In this document: positions 42,195 to 42,470 of the stretch, piece by piece
How positions within the stretch are numbered: position 1 is the first letter of the stretch
How the letters are laid out: every line of letters begins with the position of its first letter
Assembly (NCBI GenBank): GCA_003551565.1
Contig: PUMZ01000323.1
Coordinates: 1-42,470, forward strand
DNA: 42,470 nucleotides
From: Candidatus Brocadiaceae bacterium
GTDB lineage: Bacteria > Planctomycetota > Brocadiia > SM23-32
Direction of reading: 5' to 3'
Program-made: the position numbers and the translations under genes
Notes under the pieces: generated by a model
Databases searched by the model: none
What the model was told of the DNA's origin: nothing
Seen by the model: the letters and a program-made list of their open reading frames with translations, nothing else

Positions 42195-42470
42195 ATGGAT
42201 TTTTTTGATGTGGTAGAAAAACGTGCAAGTGTTCGGTCGTTCTCTCCGTGCGAGGTCAGTGATGAGGAACTGGAGCGCATTCTGGACGCCGGCCGAAGGG
42301 CACCATCCGGAAATAACGTTCAGCCATGGGAGTTTATCCTGATAAAAGATCCGAATACCCTGGAAAAACTGGGGAAGGTTCAGGGATGTATTGCCCAAGC
42401 AAGTGCGGCTGTTGCGGTAGTGGTTGACCAGCAGGCTACGCGTTTCTGGATAGAAGACGCTTCTGCCGCC
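42195..42470 (+). CDS. Nitroreductase family protein, partial (N-terminal 92 residues)
   Basis: The frame begins MDFFDVVEKRASVRSFSPCEVSDEELERIL, followed by AGRRAPSGNNVQPWEFILI and a region ending AVAVVVDQQATRFWIEDASAA at the window edge. The RxSVRxF and APSGxNxQPWEF patterns are the FMN-binding signatures of the nitroreductase family. It differs clearly from the nitroreductase at 15870-16436, so the two are paralogues from separate subgroups. ATG 42195 follows AGGAG at a seven-base distance. The substrate is unknown. Confidence 0.88.
   Translation, partial: MDFFDVVEKRASVRSFSPCEVSDEELERILDAGRRAPSGNNVQPWEFILIKDPNTLEKLGKVQGCIAQASAAVAVVVDQQATRFWIEDASAA

Overview
The window is a GC-rich bacterial chromosome segment from a diderm organism. 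Evidence for an outer membrane is an LptE-like lipoprotein (20.2 kb), a BamD-like repeat protein (19.2 kb) and a GspC-like type II secretion protein (34.4 kb). Secreted polysaccharide-active enzymes at the left edge, a URO-D superfamily protein outside the heme cluster and Arg/Glu-rich secreted proteins suggest the PVC group (Kiritimatiellota, Lentisphaerae, Verrucomicrobiota) or a similar uncultured lineage. No rRNA gene or intact tRNA is present, so this placement is only an inference. I see no prophage, IS transposase, CRISPR array or obvious defence island.

Layout. 0-4.5 kb: two minus-strand secreted carbohydrate-active proteins, one running off the left edge and one with a GH16 catalytic domain. 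4.7-5.8 kb: a URO-D family protein on the plus strand. 6.2-18.0 kb: a long minus-strand run. In transcription order it is an RqcH-like protein, a nitroreductase, rph, gatB, a membrane diguanylate cyclase, then hemL-hemB-precorrin-2 dehydrogenase-hemC-cobA/hemD. 18.1-22.9 kb (plus): a CooC-like ATPase, BamD-like, LptE-like and ftsH. 23.0-24.1 kb (minus): dapA family. 24.4-27.2 kb (plus): rplU-rpmA-obgE, one or two tiny membrane proteins and a hypothetical gene. 27.5-31.0 kb (minus): the classical rpsB-tsf-pyrH-frr cluster ending in pgsA. 31.4-35.2 kb (plus): recG, an Arg/Glu-rich secreted protein and a GspC-like protein. 35.2-38.1 kb (minus): prs-argS. 38.8-41.1 kb (plus): a divergent thymidylate synthase family protein and a secreted hypothetical. 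41.1-42.0 kb: a scarred segment with a tRNA 5' half abutting a 5'-truncated HU-type gene and a broken YgjP-like metallopeptidase. 42.2 kb to the end: the start of a second nitroreductase.

How the genes work together. The hem cluster makes uroporphyrinogen III from glutamate-1-semialdehyde and carries the methyltransferase and dehydrogenase that divert it to precorrin-2 and sirohydrochlorin. No hemE, hemF/N or hemH is present here, so the cluster points towards siroheme, cobalamin or a siroheme-dependent heme route. The translation genes (S2, EF-Ts, RRF, L21, L27, ObgE, GatB, ArgS, RqcH) are ordinary core functions. The most unusual material is non-coding or scarred: a family of composite intergenic repeats placed in and around the hem cluster and upstream of the thymidylate synthase-like gene, and the tRNA/HU/YgjP segment. 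I did not find convincing evidence of a wholly new system. The best protein-level lead is two neighbouring exported proteins that share a C-terminal Arg/Glu-rich tail.
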